Origin: Chloroflexota bacterium
Lineage (GTDB): Bacteria; Chloroflexota; Limnocylindria; Limnocylindrales; CSP1-4
Direction of reading: 5' to 3'
Assembly (NCBI GenBank): GCA_003158495.1
Contig: PMJT01000052.1
Span: 1 to 5,470 of the forward strand
Length of the DNA stretch: 5,470 bases
Below the pieces are notes generated by a model. It saw only the letters and a program-made list of their open reading frames with translations. It ran no database searches and was not told the origin of the DNA. Positions 4,259-5,470 of this stretch are shown in pieces. The stretch's first letter is position 1. Each line of letters begins with the position of its first letter. The position numbers and the translations under genes were made by a program.

Positions 4259-5470
4259 ACCTTCGGCGGCGTCGCGATCTTCTGCTCCGGATGCTCAGGC
4301 TTCGCATCCGTTCCACTGCATACCTGCGGAAATGGATCGTCCTGGGCGCAGTGATTGGCGTCATCAGCGGACTCGGGGCGGCCCTGTTCTTCATTGCGCT
4401 GGACTTCGCGAGCCAGGTGTTTCTCGGGCTCGCAGGCTATGTCCCGGCCTCACCGCTCGGCGAAGGTGCCAAGCCGATCACTGATGCCGCCCGACCCTGG
4501 ATGCTGCCGATCGTGGTCGGCCTCGGTGGCCTGATCGCGGGCATCATCGTCTTCCGGCTCGCGCCCGAGGCTGAGGGGCATGGGACCGACGCGGCGATTG
4601 CGGCGTTTCACCACGGCCCCCGGCGCATCCGGGCGCGAATTCCGCTCGTGAAGCTCGTCGCCTCGGCCATCACGATCGGCTCTGGCGGCTCCGGCGGTCG
4701 CGAGGGACCGACGGCTCAGATAGGCGCCGGGTTCGGGTCGTTCCTTGCCCGACTTCTCGACCTCGATGCACGCGACGCCCGGATCGCGGTGAGCACGGGG
4801 ATGGGCGCCGGGATCGGAGCGATCTTTCGGGCTCCTCTCGGCGGCGCGGTTCTGGCGGTCGAGATCCCCTATCGCGACGACGTTGAGTCGGATGCCCTGG
4901 TGCCGGCCTTCGTAGGTTCGATCGTCGCCTTCTCCGTCTTCGGGGCGATCATCGGCTTCAACCCGATATTCGGGCGCGCTGGCGGCGCGGGCTTCACCGA
5001 TCCCCGCCAGCTCATCTACTACACCCTCATCGGCCTCGCCTGTGGCATCGTCGGGCGACTCTACATCGCCGGTTTCTACGGCATGACCAACTGGTTCAAG
5101 ACGTGGCCGCTACCACGGGAGTTGAGGCCAGCCGTGGCAGGCGTCGCGGTGGGTTGCCTGGCGCTCGCGTTGCCCGGGGTTCTCGGCACCGGCTATGGCT
5201 GGGTTCAGGCGGGCTTCGATCGCAACACGCTCCTGAGCCTTCCCTTGTGGGTAATCCTGGCGCTGCCGTTCGCCAAGATCCTCGCGACCTCGCTCTCGAT
5301 CGGCTCCGGCGGCTCGGGCGGCATCTTCGGCCCGGGCATGTTCATAGGCGCGCTGCTCGGAGCCGGCATCTGGCGACTCCTGGAACCAATCGCGCCTGGA
5401 GTTCCGACCGATCCTTCGACCTTCGACATCGTCGCGATGATGGCCCTCTTCGGCAGCACGGCCCGGGCAC
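4255..5470 (+). CDS. CLC-family chloride channel / Cl-/H+ antiporter, 3' end beyond window
   Basis: An open frame of 405 codons continues to the window edge without a stop. It encodes a multi-pass membrane protein of the CLC anion channel/transporter family. A basic N-terminus (1-26) precedes the first helix (about 28-50). The selectivity/gating motif GREGP (148-152) includes Glu150, the external gating glutamate, and GIFGP (356-360) is the third CLC motif. Both lie in matching IGSGGSGG segments (141-148 and 349-356), reflecting the inverted repeat of the CLC fold. The first motif is GHGTD (108-112) instead of GSGIP, so the pore serine is replaced. The internal proton-glutamate position reads EI (203-204) where exchangers have EE. 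The frame stops within the region usually reading LFAGxxRAPL. The ion-binding tyrosine and any CBS domains lie outside. Its ATG overlaps the marR stop, so translation is likely coupled. Other anions, including fluoride, are possible, but GREGP fits chloride better. Confidence 0.92.
   Translation, partial: MNLRRRRDLLLRMLRLRIRSTAYLRKWIVLGAVIGVISGLGAALFFIALDFASQVFLGLAGYVPASPLGEGAKPITDAARPWMLPIVVGLGGLIAGIIVFRLAPEAEGHGTDAAIAAFHHGPRRIRARIPLVKLVASAITIGSGGSGGREGPTAQIGAGFGSFLARLLDLDARDARIAVSTGMGAGIGAIFRAPLGGAVLAVEIPYRDDVESDALVPAFVGSIVAFSVFGAIIGFNPIFGRAGGAGFTDPRQLIYYTLIGLACGIVGRLYIAGFYGMTNWFKTWPLPRELRPAVAGVAVGCLALALPGVLGTGYGWVQAGFDRNTLLSLPLWVILALPFAKILATSLSIGSGGSGGIFGPGMFIGALLGAGIWRLLEPIAPGVPTDPSTFDIVAMMALFGSTARA

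Noticed and set aside
3930..4394. Minus-strand 154-codon open frame opposite marR/clc
   Set aside because: Arg/Pro-rich antisense shadow of two well-supported genes.

Overview
This 5,470-base window has high G+C content and looks like ordinary chromosome from a bacterium such as an actinobacterium or a member of Chloroflexota. The coding frames have strongly G/C-ending codons, the tRNA remnant encodes its own CCA, and one promoter looks leaderless. The sequence alone does not fix the phylum.

Left end (1-590): no intact gene. A tRNA-Ser-like 3' half lies on the minus strand at 19-72. It keeps the acceptor 3' strand with CCA, the T arm and a long variable arm, but stops being tRNA-like at the anticodon loop and carries inactivating changes. 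Next to it are a 31-codon stretch with a strong coding signature (208-300, minus) that has no start, and a 13-bp tandem duplication (164-189). Together they look like the scar of an old tRNA-targeted insertion, which is an inference. The rest, to 590, has no supported feature.

Middle (591-3630, minus strand, read right to left): a secreted beta-propeller 'lactonase-like' protein (2536-3630), then an OmpR/PhoB-type response regulator (1721-2467), then its histidine kinase (591-1724). Regulator and kinase overlap by four bases (ATGA). The propeller gene is 68 bases upstream of the regulator, separated by a hairpin, so all three may share a transcript that starts near 3,700-3,820.

Right end (3787-5470, plus strand): a 34-bp palindrome (15-bp arms, 4-bp spacer) sits over the probable promoter of a MarR-family repressor gene (3833-4258). 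That gene overlaps by four bases a CLC-family chloride channel/transporter gene (from 4255), which runs off the end of the window. The simplest reading is an autoregulated marR-clc operon. Because the palindrome also lies upstream of the divergent propeller/two-component genes, the repressor could control both directions. The CLC protein keeps the gating glutamate but has isoleucine where classical Cl-/H+ exchangers have the internal proton glutamate.

I see no CRISPR array, intact mobile element or clearly new system. The most distinctive items are the operator/leaderless promoter arrangement, the marR-clc pairing, and the tRNA half-gene scar.
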